Assembly: GCA_040437565.1 (NCBI GenBank) | Contig: JBDOQK010000039.1 | Coordinates: 248,001-312,000 of the forward strand | DNA: 64,000 bases | Direction: 5' to 3' | DNA from: Albugo candida | Taxonomy: Eukaryota > Oomycota > Peronosporomycetes > Albuginales | Part shown: positions 1-11,300 of the stretch, piece by piece | Numbering within the stretch: position 1 is the first letter of the stretch | Layout: each line of letters starts with the position of its first letter | Translations under genes and position numbers: made by a program | The notes under the pieces: model-generated | The model's input: only the letters and a program-made list of their open reading frames with translations | Databases searched by the model: none | Told to the model about the DNA's origin: nothing

Positions 1-953
1 GTGACAACCGCTGATGACTGATCGAAGATCGCCCAGCTTATTTTTGAGCAACACGACACCGATCAGTGCTCTGACTGCTTTCTCTCAACTCCGTATGTTC
101 GATTCAATATTGCACCACGTTCGTAGCGTACACGTACACTGCTCTCCATACATCGAAGCTTCGTTGTTTGATTTACAAAACCTTGAGAGTCGTCCGGATA
201 GGTTTGCTATGTGTATTGTAATGCTGCTGTCAGTACCCCCTCTTATCGTTTCAATCCCATCCATTTTGCAACCTTGTCTAGTTATGCGTGTACAGATCCT
301 CAAGAAATCAAATGGCTCTATACAAGATGAGACAGCCCGATCAAAAACTACTGCCGAATAGTAAATTATGACTCATCACATAAATCACAGTAGACCAGTG
401 GCGTGATCCAATAAGAATTTGATATTTCCAAAGCCCCTTTTCTATGTAACGCAAAAGTGTGATTTCTGTGATATATTTTCGATCACAGGTCTTATAGGTG
501 GATTTTCGTCACAAATCATCAATTTGACCGTTTTATGTCAGCCTGAATCAGTTTAATCTGTGATCGGGTGATGCTGAAACAGGTGCTACACACACGTACT
601 TTCTGAATCATTGAGCAATAAGATTATGCAAAACGATGCCTTTTCTAGTAAAAGCTTGAGCTGGACGCCTCTATTCGCTCCAGACGCACAAATAGGTCAA
701 CCTCGTGTCAGCACAAGATGTGGATAGTCCCCATATTTGAGTGTTTATGTACAATTGAGCACAGCGGCGATCACGAGTATCAGCAACGTCAACAAAGCAT
801 GACAACAGCAAGGTATAATAGCTATCTCGACAGAAGTATGGAACTCATCTGACCATCCACGTTATTGCTTTTATATATAGTAGTGGGTTGATCAATGAAA
901 GAGAAGCAGCCAGTCATCTCATTATCGAACTGACCACCTATTGGAGATTGAGG
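1..953. other. No gene recognised at left edge
   Basis: Open frames exist on both strands over roughly 14-361 and 85-303, but they overlap each other and neither shows a domain, signal peptide or family motif. The stretch from 362 to about 880 is AT-rich with stops in all frames. It may hold the end of a gene from outside the window and the promoter of the bZIP-like gene; a TATATATAG run lies at about 873-881. Confidence 0.4.
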
Positions 954-1310
954 ATGTCAGAAAAACAGTTTGATTCAAGCGGATCCGAAGCAAATGAAGA
1001 CCCAAACGCATCTGTATCCGAATATCTGGATCAACTAGATGACTCGGAAGTCAGCGAAGAAATGTCGCAACTCTTACAGTGGATTGCGCGAGAGGAAGCC
1101 AGGCGTCTAAGACATTGTGACTCGCAACGTCGCTACCGCAACCGAAAACGCGTCGAGAGAATTTCGGCCTTGAAGAACAAAGTCACACTACTGCATGGTA
1201 TACAAAATCTACTACAAGAAACCATGTCACTCCAGAAAGATAACTTGTACTATCAAGGACGAATCGAAGAAATAAGAAAACTTCTACTAGAAGCAAAGCC
1301 GACAGAGTAA
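954..1310 (+). CDS. bZIP-like transcription factor, variant basic region
   Basis: A 118-residue protein begins at the ATG at 954; the frame is open for 66 bases upstream but without an in-frame ATG. Residues 1-50 are acidic and Ser-rich. Residues about 50-72 form a basic region (RRLRHCDSQRRYRNRKR) that resembles the bZIP DNA-contact helix and its SQRRYR signature common in oomycete bZIPs. The invariant Asn of ordinary bZIPs is not present: His-Cys stands at the Asn-Arg position. About 45 residues of leucine-rich, zipper-like helix follow (ISALKNKVTLL, then LLQETMSLQKDNL) to the C-terminus. Variant bZIPs with a replaced Asn are known in oomycetes, so this is probably a real nuclear DNA-binding protein. 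It could also be a shortened relic, because little lies outside the bZIP unit. Confidence 0.7.
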   Translation: MSEKQFDSSGSEANEDPNASVSEYLDQLDDSEVSEEMSQLLQWIAREEARRLRHCDSQRRYRNRKRVERISALKNKVTLLHGIQNLLQETMSLQKDNLYYQGRIEEIRKLLLEAKPTE

Positions 1311-3504
1311 TTCCGTTTCTCCTTTACTAAACAACTAATAGAAAATTGATGCAATTGAATTCTTTGTTAGATGTTTGTCGGTTTGGTACTGTTACTCGCC
1401 GTTTCAGAAAGATAATCTCGCTGAGCATTAGACTGCTATGTCGGATACGTCTTTTAAAATACAAAATTTCAAATTTCCTTATTTATCAATTCAGGCCGAA
1501 TTCGCTGAAACCTTCTGGCAATGGATATTCAATATTGCATTTGAGAGACACGTAACCGAGAATAAAGAGTATTAGCTAGAGAAAACGCATCGAATCTCGT
1601 ACCTGTTGTATATAATACTTAGTGGAGAAGTCTCTTGTGATATAGCTATGCGCATACAATGGCAAAGTCCTGTTCAAAAAGCCGATCTCAAACAACAATG
1701 AAAAAGGAAGATGGACGTAGCAACAAATATTTCCGAATCCGGTAATTTCGTAAGGCGTATGATGATATTCTTGTCGAGATAATTTGCTCATAAAGTAGTT
1801 TCGCTTGACGACATTTCATCATCTACGATTCAAACGGTCCGATGTTCACTATAAGACTTGAAGACTTGGTTGGTATTTTCTTTACAGTTTTGCAGCACAC
1901 AATGACAACAAGTTGCATAGATGCAAGCCCCGTGAATCCTCGTTTTTAATACCAAATACAATCACTGGTCCTGTGTAAGTAGCAAAAGCTCATAAACATC
2001 TTTGATCATAATCATGTGACCATGATACTAAATCACTTTGTGCAGAAAATGAAGGATCGAGTGTGCCTAAAGCGCCAATCTCGGTCATTAAGAGACGGTA
2101 TACAGCAAGATACAGTAAGACAGGATGAATTTGGTTGCACTGAAGCAATAAGAATAGCTTTTGGGTTCCAGATTAATACATATTAAGTCAAATATTTAGC
2201 AACTGACGGGTAGTGATTGTGTTTTAAACTTCTAGGATGCCCTACATCAACCATAATAGAGTGGGACAAGCCCGACATTGTAGATGGAAGGAGAAAATTC
2301 TATTATTTGATTTCTTTGAATGACACTTGAACTGTGACATATTATCGCGCTATTGTGAGAGCTATTCTTACATACGATCCTCATTTAGTCGCAAGGTACG
2401 TGTTATGGCTAGGAATTGTTACGCTACTGTATTCGGGGTTTAAATTATCATTCGCAAGCTGCATCCATGCTGATCTTCAAAATAAAAAATTCGACGCCCA
2501 TGTACTGAAAATAATATCGTTCCTTTTTAATTCTCGCTCCTTATAATTTTATTGAAACTGGTTCAAATACACAATTTCAATATTGGAAGTGGTGGCGCTA
2601 TCTTTACATTTGAGCATATTTTTCCTTTCTATTGAGGCATAAATACGAACCAAGGCTATCATCTGCTATTAATGGACCAAAATATCGCTTGGTTGGTATG
2701 TACTCGTCGAGATGAAGCGCCAGATTTGTATGTCAAATTTGCATCCCGGCATTTATTGTAACGTCAGATTCATTATAGTCGTATGGCTATCTCGAAATAC
2801 GCACGACGATATCAAATGAAACTAGACCGAGTGGAGTCAAGGAAACTGGGACATTGAATGATATACGGAGAAAAAGATCGCAACAGTCGTGAAAGCGGAA
2901 TCGAGCAATTGCAAAATGGTGACTTTGGAAAATTGGCTTTCATTTCACTAGACCACTCGATTTTGTCGTCCATACCTTTCCTACCGGTTCGAAAAGAGAA
3001 AGAACATGAAGATTGTTTGAACGGCTATCCAAATCAACTCCAAAAAATACCTCTCGGCACTTGTTTGAAGTCTTACAAATAAAAATGTCAGTGTAGATGT
3101 GGAAGCTCATGTACTCTGTAAGCTATAGTGATGACTTGTCTTTCTGAAGCAACCTGACACGTAGGCTTGCTTAAAAAGAAGTGTTCTTAGTCAAGAATTT
3201 ATGTTTAAAGCTGGTGACTCTGTCGGCTTTGCACAACGCTGCTTAGACTCCCGCAAGGGATGATTTCGTTTTTATAACTTTTGCTGGAGGGTTGAGACGT
3301 TGTTTGATGCATCAGCTACGATAGTGAATCAACAAGGCCACTTGAGGCCTATTAAACATTCCGAAGCCTAGATTATGGAGTGTGGAATAGCGTATATTTG
3401 AAGTCTTTTCATCATTCCACCATCTTAGCTGCAGTTTCTGATTTGAGTTCGCGGCTGCGTTACATTGTGACGGCGTTATTTCAGAAATCTACTTTGGAAT
3501 TACT
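1311..3504. other. Apparently gene-free stretch
   Basis: Only short open frames occur (for example 2858-3082 on +), none with a recognisable motif, and I could not link them into exons that keep a coherent protein. The stretch is AT-rich with many stop codons on both strands. A small-exon gene could still be hidden here. Confidence 0.4.
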
Positions 3505-3999
3505 ATGCTCGGTACTGATCGATGCATTGAGGAATCATCAATCTATCACATAGCATACATGTTTGTGCTTCTACTGATTGCAATAATACTGTTGCACACT
3601 CATAATGACCAAGTACGATGGTTAGCCAGCGCTGACGAGCTGGCTAAGCTCCGAGAAACAATTGATAAAATCTGTTTTTTCACGTCACACCATATTAAAT
3701 CGGCTTCTCACGCTACATGTCCAACGTGCTTTATTCTCATTTACGGCCACCTAGTGGTAGTGAGCTTACACAAATGGAATTATTTATCAGAATCGGATGA
3801 TCGGATGATTTTACACATAGTATTTTCCATTTTTTTCCCCAAGTACGAAAATCTTTTTTGTTTTCAGCGTGTACCTGAGGTCTCTCCGTGGAAAATTACA
3901 GCGATTAACGCGATCACCAAGGATTTCATGAGAAAACAGTTAGTACTTTCTGATTTCTTTGATGTTCTTTGTATCCATCTCTCTCTTCTATTCTCTTAG
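3505..3999 (+). CDS. Hypothetical protein with an N-terminal membrane segment
   Basis: An open frame of 164 codons starts at the ATG at 3505. Residues about 15-33 form one hydrophobic helix (AYMFVLLLIAIILL), followed by a polar helix rich in charged residues (ADELAKLRETIDK). The rest is less protein-like and may include an intron: a good acceptor (TTTTTGTTTTCAG) precedes about 3869. I recognise no family. It may be a small membrane protein or a chance frame. Confidence 0.25.
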   Translation: MLGTDRCIEESSIYHIAYMFVLLLIAIILLHTHNDQVRWLASADELAKLRETIDKICFFTSHHIKSASHATCPTCFILIYGHLVVVSLHKWNYLSESDDRMILHIVFSIFFPKYENLFCFQRVPEVSPWKITAINAITKDFMRKQLVLSDFFDVLCIHLSLLFS

Positions 4000-4584
4000 G
4001 TAAGAAATGTTTTTATCATTCTTTTTCGAAGAACTGGTGAATTCTGCATTGCTGGTTGACAGCCCAATTTCAAAATAACTTGCTTCAACTTTTGCGCTTT
4101 TGATGAATGGATCCGTCTTTAAGTCAAAAGGATATCATTCGATCTCTCAGCATACTCGAACATTTGCATCAGCTAGATACAGTTCACCAGATATGAAGCG
4201 CGAGATGCTCCAAGCAGTCTAATTTCATTGCTAATACTTGAACCAGATAGCATCTTTGTCAAGTTACAGAAGCATTTGAACATCGAGTTGAACTCGTGTT
4301 GATCTCAAACTTGTACAGCCTTAAGTGAAGTCCTTGGACGCGAAATTTATGCCTGTACTCAAAGGATAGGCACAGCTAAGCTACTAAGAGACAGAGTTCA
4401 TGGCTAGTGGGAGTAAGGCTGACTACCACTCCTGTCCATATGTCATTATTTCCGGGCATAAATTCCTGTACAACGTGGCAAACCTCACAAACATAGGAGA
4501 TTTTATTCTGGATAAAGAGCTATGATAGCCCAGTACCATTTTTAAAAATAGTCTTCCTTTGCCACAGTCAGCTTGTCGTCGGAT
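4000..4584. other. No gene recognised
   Basis: No open frame with protein-like composition was seen on either strand. The stretch separates the hypothetical + frame upstream from the 3' end of the minus-strand small-exon candidate. Confidence 0.35.
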
Positions 4585-5149
4585 TCAATTTTGTGATAGC
4601 TTGGCCCGTAGCAAAGAGTAAGTAAAATTATCGCGATTGAACTCAAAGGGCCATTCTTTCATAGAGCAAGGCTGATCGTCTCCCTTCATACGTAAACGCA
4701 GGTCCAAATACTCAGCTCGAGCTCTATAAGCATACTTCTAAATGGTTGGTTACACACTTTCGGCTATTTCTTCCACCAGTGTATGTCAAGCAGCATGCTT
4801 GACCCGCAAGAAGACGATCTATATCCCGCCCCCATTCATCACCTTTGAACAAGCCAACGTGATTATCTATTAATCGTCACGCACCTTTTAGGCACCTTTT
4901 TCAGCCTTGGGTCTAATACCAAACGCAACGGATAATTGCTTATAACCTTAAAGAGAAACCCATATTCAGTGCGAAGATCAACGTACAATTTCAGTAAATG
5001 CCGCCGTCGTTGCGGTCGAGCTTAAAGTTTCCACCTTCATGGCAATACTGAAGCATGCCACATATGCGAGGAAACTGAACTAACTGTTCGATCATTCGCT
5101 GCATATGCAGGAGTATCTTCTAAGTAACTTCCTTGTGCTTACCGAGCAT
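4585..5149 (-). CDS. Hypothetical protein, small-exon candidate
   Basis: The minus strand carries two stretches that read as convincing protein: one at about 5020-4890 (key words LLKLYVDLRTEYGFLFKV and LRLVLDPRLKK) and one at about 4738-4585 (YRARAEYLDLRLRMKG, KEWPFEF, ending at TGA 4587-4585). A tentative model starts at the ATG at 5149 with a 7-nt first exon, a 44-bp intron, an 18-nt exon (5081-5098), a 60-bp intron and the exon from 5020. The link to the last exon is unresolved and may need an extra tiny exon. The whole protein would be about 100 residues, basic and helical. I do not recognise the family, and a decayed gene is possible. Confidence 0.4.
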
Positions 5150-5439
5150 TGATTTATTTACGATTCACGGATTGATTGTGACCTTCTTATATCGTTTTTG
5201 TGCCCGTATCGTCTGCACCGCAAACCTCGACAATCATCACTATATCCGTACACACATATGAAAGTTATTTTTTCGTTGTCCAATGCATTGAACCAATTTG
5301 GAGCATTTCTTGATTTCCTCCACGATAGCTCGTATTTTCGCTCCTGCTTTCTCCCTTGAAAGTTACGGGGTACGAAAAGCGAAAGTAGTCGCACCGCTAT
5401 GCTTCATCTTATGCTATGCATTCATGTTTACTTCGTGAC

Positions 5440-6012
5440 ATGCAAGAGCAGCAGCAGCAATCAAGTCTTTCGAATGTTTACAGTCAAATGGAACAACAGG
5501 CAGGATTTTTCATATTCGATACCTGGTGGATATCACTGAATATGATTTCTGTTGATAGCACGCTAACCAAAGCCAATTTTTGGCAGAAATTGCTACCTTG
5601 ACGAGCGCAACTAATAGATCGTGAGAGTATGAAGGCGAGCAAGCGCTTAATACAGGTCAGACTAAAAAATTCGCAATGCTCAGGCTTCGTACCTAGGTTA
5701 ACAGAGGCATCTCTTTTCAGCAAGCACAAATCGGATGCGCAAAATGAAGAAGGCAAAAGGTGCGCATGATTTATGGACTTGAATGGTGATACCGCCCGTA
5801 ATTTCCAATGAGCCGACTATGATGAGACATACTAGGCCTTTGAAAACACTAATATGAAAACGAATAGCAGCAGGTGGATGACTCAATATCTACAAAATTG
5901 TCGTGTAGCATTGCGTACTATCAAAGAAGTTATTGACATCGAGATAGCCAAATGCAACTATTTGGCCGTGACGCAGCTGCCTCAGCTTTCCCGAGAAAGG
6001 TCAGGAATCTAC
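5440..6012 (+). CDS. Hypothetical protein, small-exon candidate
   Basis: A ladder of short coding-like pieces runs on the plus strand: an ATG at 5440 opens a Gln-rich piece (MQEQQQQSSLSNVYSQMEQQ). Next comes a helical piece around 5560-5610 (FLAEIATLTSATNR), another around 5700-5759 (LTEASLFSKHKSDAQNEEGK) and a last one at about 5836-6012 (QYLQNCRVALRTIKEVIDIE). Introns of about 58-76 bp would join the first three in frame; the first would be of GC-AG type. The last piece could not be joined in phase, so it may be a separate gene. Composition suggests a coiled-coil or SNARE-like protein, but no family is recognised. Confidence 0.3.
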
Positions 6013-6254
6013 TAGTACGGATGTACATGATTTTGAAAGCTTTTTGGTCGAGTACCCTATTTCTATGATCGAGTAGTTGTTATATTATCTCGGTAGTAAG
6101 TCATGAGAATGTATCACCATCATACATCAAGTTTATGTGCTGATTGTTATTGACATGACACGGACACAATCTCAACTTGTTCATGGATTATGCATTCTAA
6201 TAAATGTGCGATGGGCAGAATGGATTACTCCAATTGCGGTAGTGGTGTTTCAAA

Positions 6255-7230
6255 TCAAATCAAAAAAATCTGATTACTTTTCACAAAGTTGTCGATCGAT
6301 CGATATCTGATAACATGACGATCTTTTTCTCGGACTTGTACGAATTCAGCTCCACGATCATCACACCTGACTTGGCCAACTTCACCCTGACTCTGGCAAA
6401 ATACGAACTCGTCTAAATTGGGCTCTGAAGCTACATCAGGCAAGCACAACGGTGTAAAATCTGTCATTTCTTCCTAATCACGCGCTTACCCATTCCTTCT
6501 GAGTCCAAGGATTGATGCTCATCCGGAATTTTAGATAAAGCGGCGTTATTGAGATGAGTTGCTACCAGGGCAGCGTGTCTGTCAGATTCATATACAGCAT
6601 ATAAGGTCAGCTGGAAGATGGCTGAGATGACTTGGTATCACTGTTGGGCATAGATGCGTTCTTTCTCCGACAGTCGATCAAGGTAGGCTGGTGTTTTGAT
6701 GATGTATTGTGAGTATTTCTCTATCTAAGCGTATAGAATTGCGTCGTTAAGCCTATCTCTTTAAACATTGCATTTGCATACTTTCTTCAAACGAGTGCGT
6801 AGATAAGATGCTAACATGTAACGTAATCGATCAATCTCCATCTAAACTTATATTACAGTTTTTTCAGCCAGTGCCTGATTGTATTAGACAAACCTGATAC
6901 AGTTTGTTGGTGAAGCTTCGTTCTTCTGTGAGACATTCACGATTGTCACTGATGGAATCGATGTACTCTTGCTGAAAAAGTAGTTAATCATCTTCAAGGT
7001 CGCTGACAAACACAAGATGACAACATTACTTGGTTTTTAATCTGTTCGAGCAGTGCGGCCACGAGATCATTGTTATATTCCAGCATGTCGGGAGCATTCT
7101 TGGATAGGATTGAGATGCTGGATGAGTCAGTTCACATGTGATTGAGATGACCTACCAGTTCGTTGCGCCATAGTGTGATCATTTTTTCAACGTCTTCATT
7201 GACATCGTTTGTAGCTTCTTGGTCACCCAT
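6255..7230 (-). CDS. SLD5: GINS complex subunit SLD5
   Basis: SLD5 (PSF4/GINS4) is one of four GINS subunits, which join CDC45 and MCM2-7 in the CMG replicative helicase in the nucleus. Seven exons can be read: 7230-7156, 7098-7030, 6971-6894, 6841-6782, 6724-6642, 6578-6490 and 6430-6255. Introns are 52-63 bp, all GT-AG and phase-consistent. The predicted 209-residue protein is close to the usual 220 or so. Landmarks follow the family in order: LWRNELNAPDMLEYNNDLV near the N-terminus, then MEIDRLRYMLASYLRTRLKK for the central helix. The C-terminal B domain reads EPNLDEFVF, then RHVIRYRSIDNFVKSNQIFL, matching the family's D-x-YVF and LIRY endings. It is divergent from the gene at 7368. Confidence is high for identity and good for junctions. 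Confidence 0.88.
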
Positions 7231-7367
7231 CAGCTTTGAAACCGGTAGGGATGCAGTATGTGGTGCGGTATATGTTCAAGTTGATGGAAGTGACACTACC
7301 ATGCTCTCAATCAGCAAAGTCTCTCACTTTCCACGCCAACGGAGCAAAATCAATATACTTGTAGTGA
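7231..7367. promoter_or_regulatory. Shared intergenic promoter of a divergent pair
   Basis: Only 137 bp separate the start codons of SLD5 (minus) and the acylated small protein (plus), so both promoters, or one bidirectional promoter, must lie here or reach into the first exons. I see no clear TATA box or oomycete initiator-type motif. Confidence 0.35.
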
Positions 7368-7892
7368 ATGGGCGCCTATTGCTGTTTGAGTTTTAGACTA
7401 AAGCGTGACTATCAACCAAAGAAGACATCATTAAAGCAAAATTTCATTGAAAGCGTAAGTCAAGAAAGTGGAGAACATCCCGACACTAAGAAACTTATCA
7501 GCGATGAGATCATTCAAAGAAGTATCAAAACCACAGAGATTGGTACGTGCGTACAACCAAACTGGTAGCGCAATATAATTGATGTTAATCACAATACCGT
7601 AGATCGCCTTGAAGTCTCACAATACCGCTGTACATGTGAGGACTGCCCTCGAATGAAAATAATCATGGCAGTCACGTCATGTTCAATCCTATTCGATATG
7701 GAAAAGTGTACCAGCGATACCACACGACAGCGACTGCAAAGAGTATTGCTTGCATACTTGACATACGACGAAACTCGTGACACTTTGGACCCGAAAGTGG
7801 TACAACTGGCTCATGAACTCGTCATTGAGCGAAAACTGAAAGATGATGACGCTTTCCGAGTTCTTGTTGTATCGTGGAAAGACATGCAATAA
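7368..7892 (+). CDS. Small protein with MGxxCC dual-acylation-type N-terminus
   Basis: Two exons, 7368-7542 and 7603-7892, with a 60-bp GT-AG intron give a protein of 154 residues. It begins MGAYCCLSF: Gly2 is suited to N-myristoylation and Cys5-Cys6 to palmitoylation, so the protein is likely held on the cytosolic face of a membrane. The remainder is polar and partly helical, with four closely spaced cysteines around residues 58-76 (YRCTCEDCPR, then TSCS). A conserved-looking C-terminal block (RVLLAYLTYDETRDTLDP ... ELVIERKLKDDDAFRVLV) follows. I recognise no family. The good splice junction and frame continuity argue for a real gene, transcribed away from SLD5. Confidence 0.7.
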
Positions 7893-8089
7893 GAGTAAAT
7901 ACTTGAATATTCCATTAGAATTGTGAGATTGTGGATCTGGAGGCCATCAAATATGATAACTGGACGATTACGCGGTCTGCACATCTATAATTGCTACAAT
8001 CTCACAATAGACGGAAACAATTGAGACGATAATTCTGAATCATCTGCTACTAAAAAAATTGTGTGAGGAATGTTCTTGCGTCCATCTAT

Positions 8090-8189
8090 NNNNNNNNNNN
8101 NNNNNNNNNNNNNNNNNNNNNNNNNNNNNNNNNNNNNNNNNNNNNNNNNNNNNNNNNNNNNNNNNNNNNNNNNNNNNNNNNNNNNNNNN
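8090..8189. other. Assembly gap of 100 N with a 27-bp overlap
   Basis: The 27 bases before the gap (8063-8089) recur directly after it (8190-8216). The N run is a fixed-size placeholder; the two contigs probably overlap here and the true gap is zero or negative. Confidence 0.9.
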
Positions 8190-8379
8190 GTGAGGAATGT
8201 TCTTGCGTCCATCTATCCTAATCGACAGCGATTGGACATAAAAAGTTGCTCACTTCACCATTTATATCGACTTATGCAAGTTGCCGCGAGCGAGTTGAAC
8301 ACAACTTTTCGGATCCTAAGGCCGCTTTATTGTGCAAAAAGCAATAATATCATATCCAAGTCGTTCTTTTTCGTAAGAT

Positions 8380-11300
8380 ATGGAAGCCCTGCGTCGTCTA
8401 AAAGGCTCTGTTTTTGATCGAAAATCGAGCGCTGCAACTTCAACTTTGACAACCGATGACAAGTCGTGGAATAGCGATCCGCACGCAACATCGGGCACCA
8501 GTGAGGTATCAACGCCACGATCGATTGGATCAAAGCTCAATTTGACATTTTTTACAGACCGTTTAATTGTTATGGGCACTCCAGTCACAAGTGCCACTGA
8601 TAAGAGTCGCAATGAGAACAATGTCGATGAGTTAGTGAGTTATCTGAAAGAGTATCACAATGATCACTATCTGATAATAAGCCTTAATTGCTTACATTCG
8701 GATGCAACAATGACATTGATACGGCGTAAGTTGAAGGATCAAATGCTAGATTTGAATTGGGATTGTGGCGCTATTGTGTTACACACACCACCGATCGAAA
8801 TGATGTTTTCGATATGTTATTCGTTGGATGCATGGCTGTCTATGAATGAAAAGAACGTTGCTTTGTTATACTGTCAATCCGGAAAAACTCGAAGCGGTGT
8901 CGTCATTGCGTGTTATTTTCTCTACACTCGCGTTTTTGTGGACCCAATGGAAGCATTTGTCTCTTTTTATCGGAAAAGATGGAGCATGACGACGCTGAGC
9001 ACCAACGGATTGATTGCAAAAACACCTACGTCGATACTACGTTATTTGACACATTTTCACGCATTGGCGGAATCAAGAGTGCTTCCAAATGACAAACCTC
9101 TCCTCCTGAAAGCGATGATGTTTTGTGGGTTACCAGTGGAAGCTCAGCCGTGTATGCAATTGTATGGAGACAGCGATCTTATCTACTCTTCTGATTCAGA
9201 TCATGATCAAGACAATTCACGACCCGTTATTGAGTGGAATAAAGAAGATGAGTCATTGCTGATTATATGGGAACATGGGATCGAGCTCGATGGCGGATTC
9301 TCTATCGTGGGCTCTTTTTTAGACTCAGATGAGAGAAATCGGGAATCAGACGAAGTCTCCTATAAAGTCGCGTTTCGATACAATGATTCGACTTGGTTTC
9401 TTACTCCTGGAATTATCAAGTTGAAAAAGTCGCAAGTGGATGTCATGAAACACTGCGAAGAGTTTTTGGACGAAAAACGGTTCTGTATCGAACTGATTCT
9501 GCATGGTTCAGTAACTTCAAAAGCAAATACAGCATGTATCAACTATACAGGAAAAGCTGCAATGGAAAAAGGATTACTTGAGATAAGCAAGCATCATTTG
9601 CTATCCCCGGATCCAATTATGCATTCTAGCTTTGTCAAGATGGGTTTCGCAGAAACATCCGCAACCTTAGCTTTACAGTTATCGCAGAATTCACCAAACT
9701 TTGCTCTAGATCTTTTGAATTCCGAGCGATTTCTCGCATCCTATCCACACAATACGGACCATCGAAGGCAAACAAAATGCCAGAATCAGAAAGTTCCGCG
9801 TGGTAAAGAAGTCGCTTATGCTTTATCCACATTAACAACAGCAACTACTGTAGCACTGCAGTCGCAAAGATGCCGATACTCTTCAGTGATGGAGACAAGC
9901 ACAGCGATATGCTGTGTGTGTCAAGAAGATGATTACATGATGCGTACACAGATTGTCAAGTGCACAAGTAGATGTGGTCGGCACTACCACACGTCTTGTG
10001 CAGGACTCAGGAAAATTCCTTTCGGACTGACCACACTCAGTGATTGCACAAATCATGCCGCGTATGTTAGAAAATACTTTAGCACTTGGGGATGTGAAAA
10101 ATGTATCACAGAAACAGGAAGCTCGGATATCATGTTAGCTCAAGATCCAGTCGGAGGATCTGACCGTCTGGTTCAAGAATTTATGCAAAATGGTGATTCT
10201 GTTCTCAAATCAAGAACGACTGGCTCTGACAACGAAAAGGAGAAGTGTAATGCATCCGATAGTGTTCAGAAACTTCGAGAATTACTTTGTGCGAGTGGCG
10301 TCTCCGTTGAAGACTTACTACGAGCAGCAACGAACGCGAACAATTCGATGCATTTGCAAAGGGCACAGCACCGCACACTCGATAGAGATCATTCAGTGGA
10401 AAACAATGGCGATTGCCAACTGTTCTCAAACGGTGGAACTATAAGTTTATCAGGCGGATCATACAACGAGATTCTACAAGATCGCAAGACTAAAGAAACG
10501 GAACTGAACGGTAAGCTGAGGAATGCGATGAATCGTTCGATTGGGCTAACACACTATTGTTTAGACGCAAGAAATACATCTAGTGCTTCTATAGATGCTT
10601 CCATCAACCCTTCTAACGCCACAATTCTGAAGACGGAGAAGCCAAAGACTAAATATCAATTGATGCTCAAGCATGGTGTTCCGTTTCAAGCAGTACAAAA
10701 TTGTATGTGTAAAGATGGGGAGGATCCGAATGAATTGACAAATTTACAAGCGTATGACGACGAACCCTTTCGAGAACAACCGAAGAAAGGGAAACTAAAT
10801 AGTGCTTTGCTTTTAGAGGATGTTCCAAAGTACCAGAAATACTTCAAAATGGTCAAATTGGGATGCCCAAAAGAAGCGGTGAGGCAAAAAATGTGCATGG
10901 ACGGCGTTGATTCCACTATCTTGGATCGAGGACCATGTGCCATTTACGAGGAAACCAGTCCTACAAATGAAAATCTATCAACACAAATTAAAAATATCGA
11001 CGCCGTGCAAGCAGAGAAATTTTATAGTAAAAGCGGAACGATCAACAAAGAAACCACTTCAGATTCTGAGAAGAGTATAAAGCAAAACACAGCATCGAAG
11101 AATGTCAGTCAAAGTCAGACAATGGGTGCACCAGACGCAGAAATGACCAAAGCGAGTTTAGAAAGCGACATCAAGACCGATGTTAAATTACAGGATCATC
11201 CTATTTATTCTAAATATTTTAAAATGCTGAAAGTAGGCATGCCTGAAGGTGCAGTGAGATTGAAAATGGAATCCGATCAAGTCGATCATAACGCACTGGT

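Noticed and set aside
14-361. 115-codon open frame at the left edge
   Set aside because: It overlaps a minus-strand frame of similar quality and has no start context, domain or signal; it could not be told from chance.
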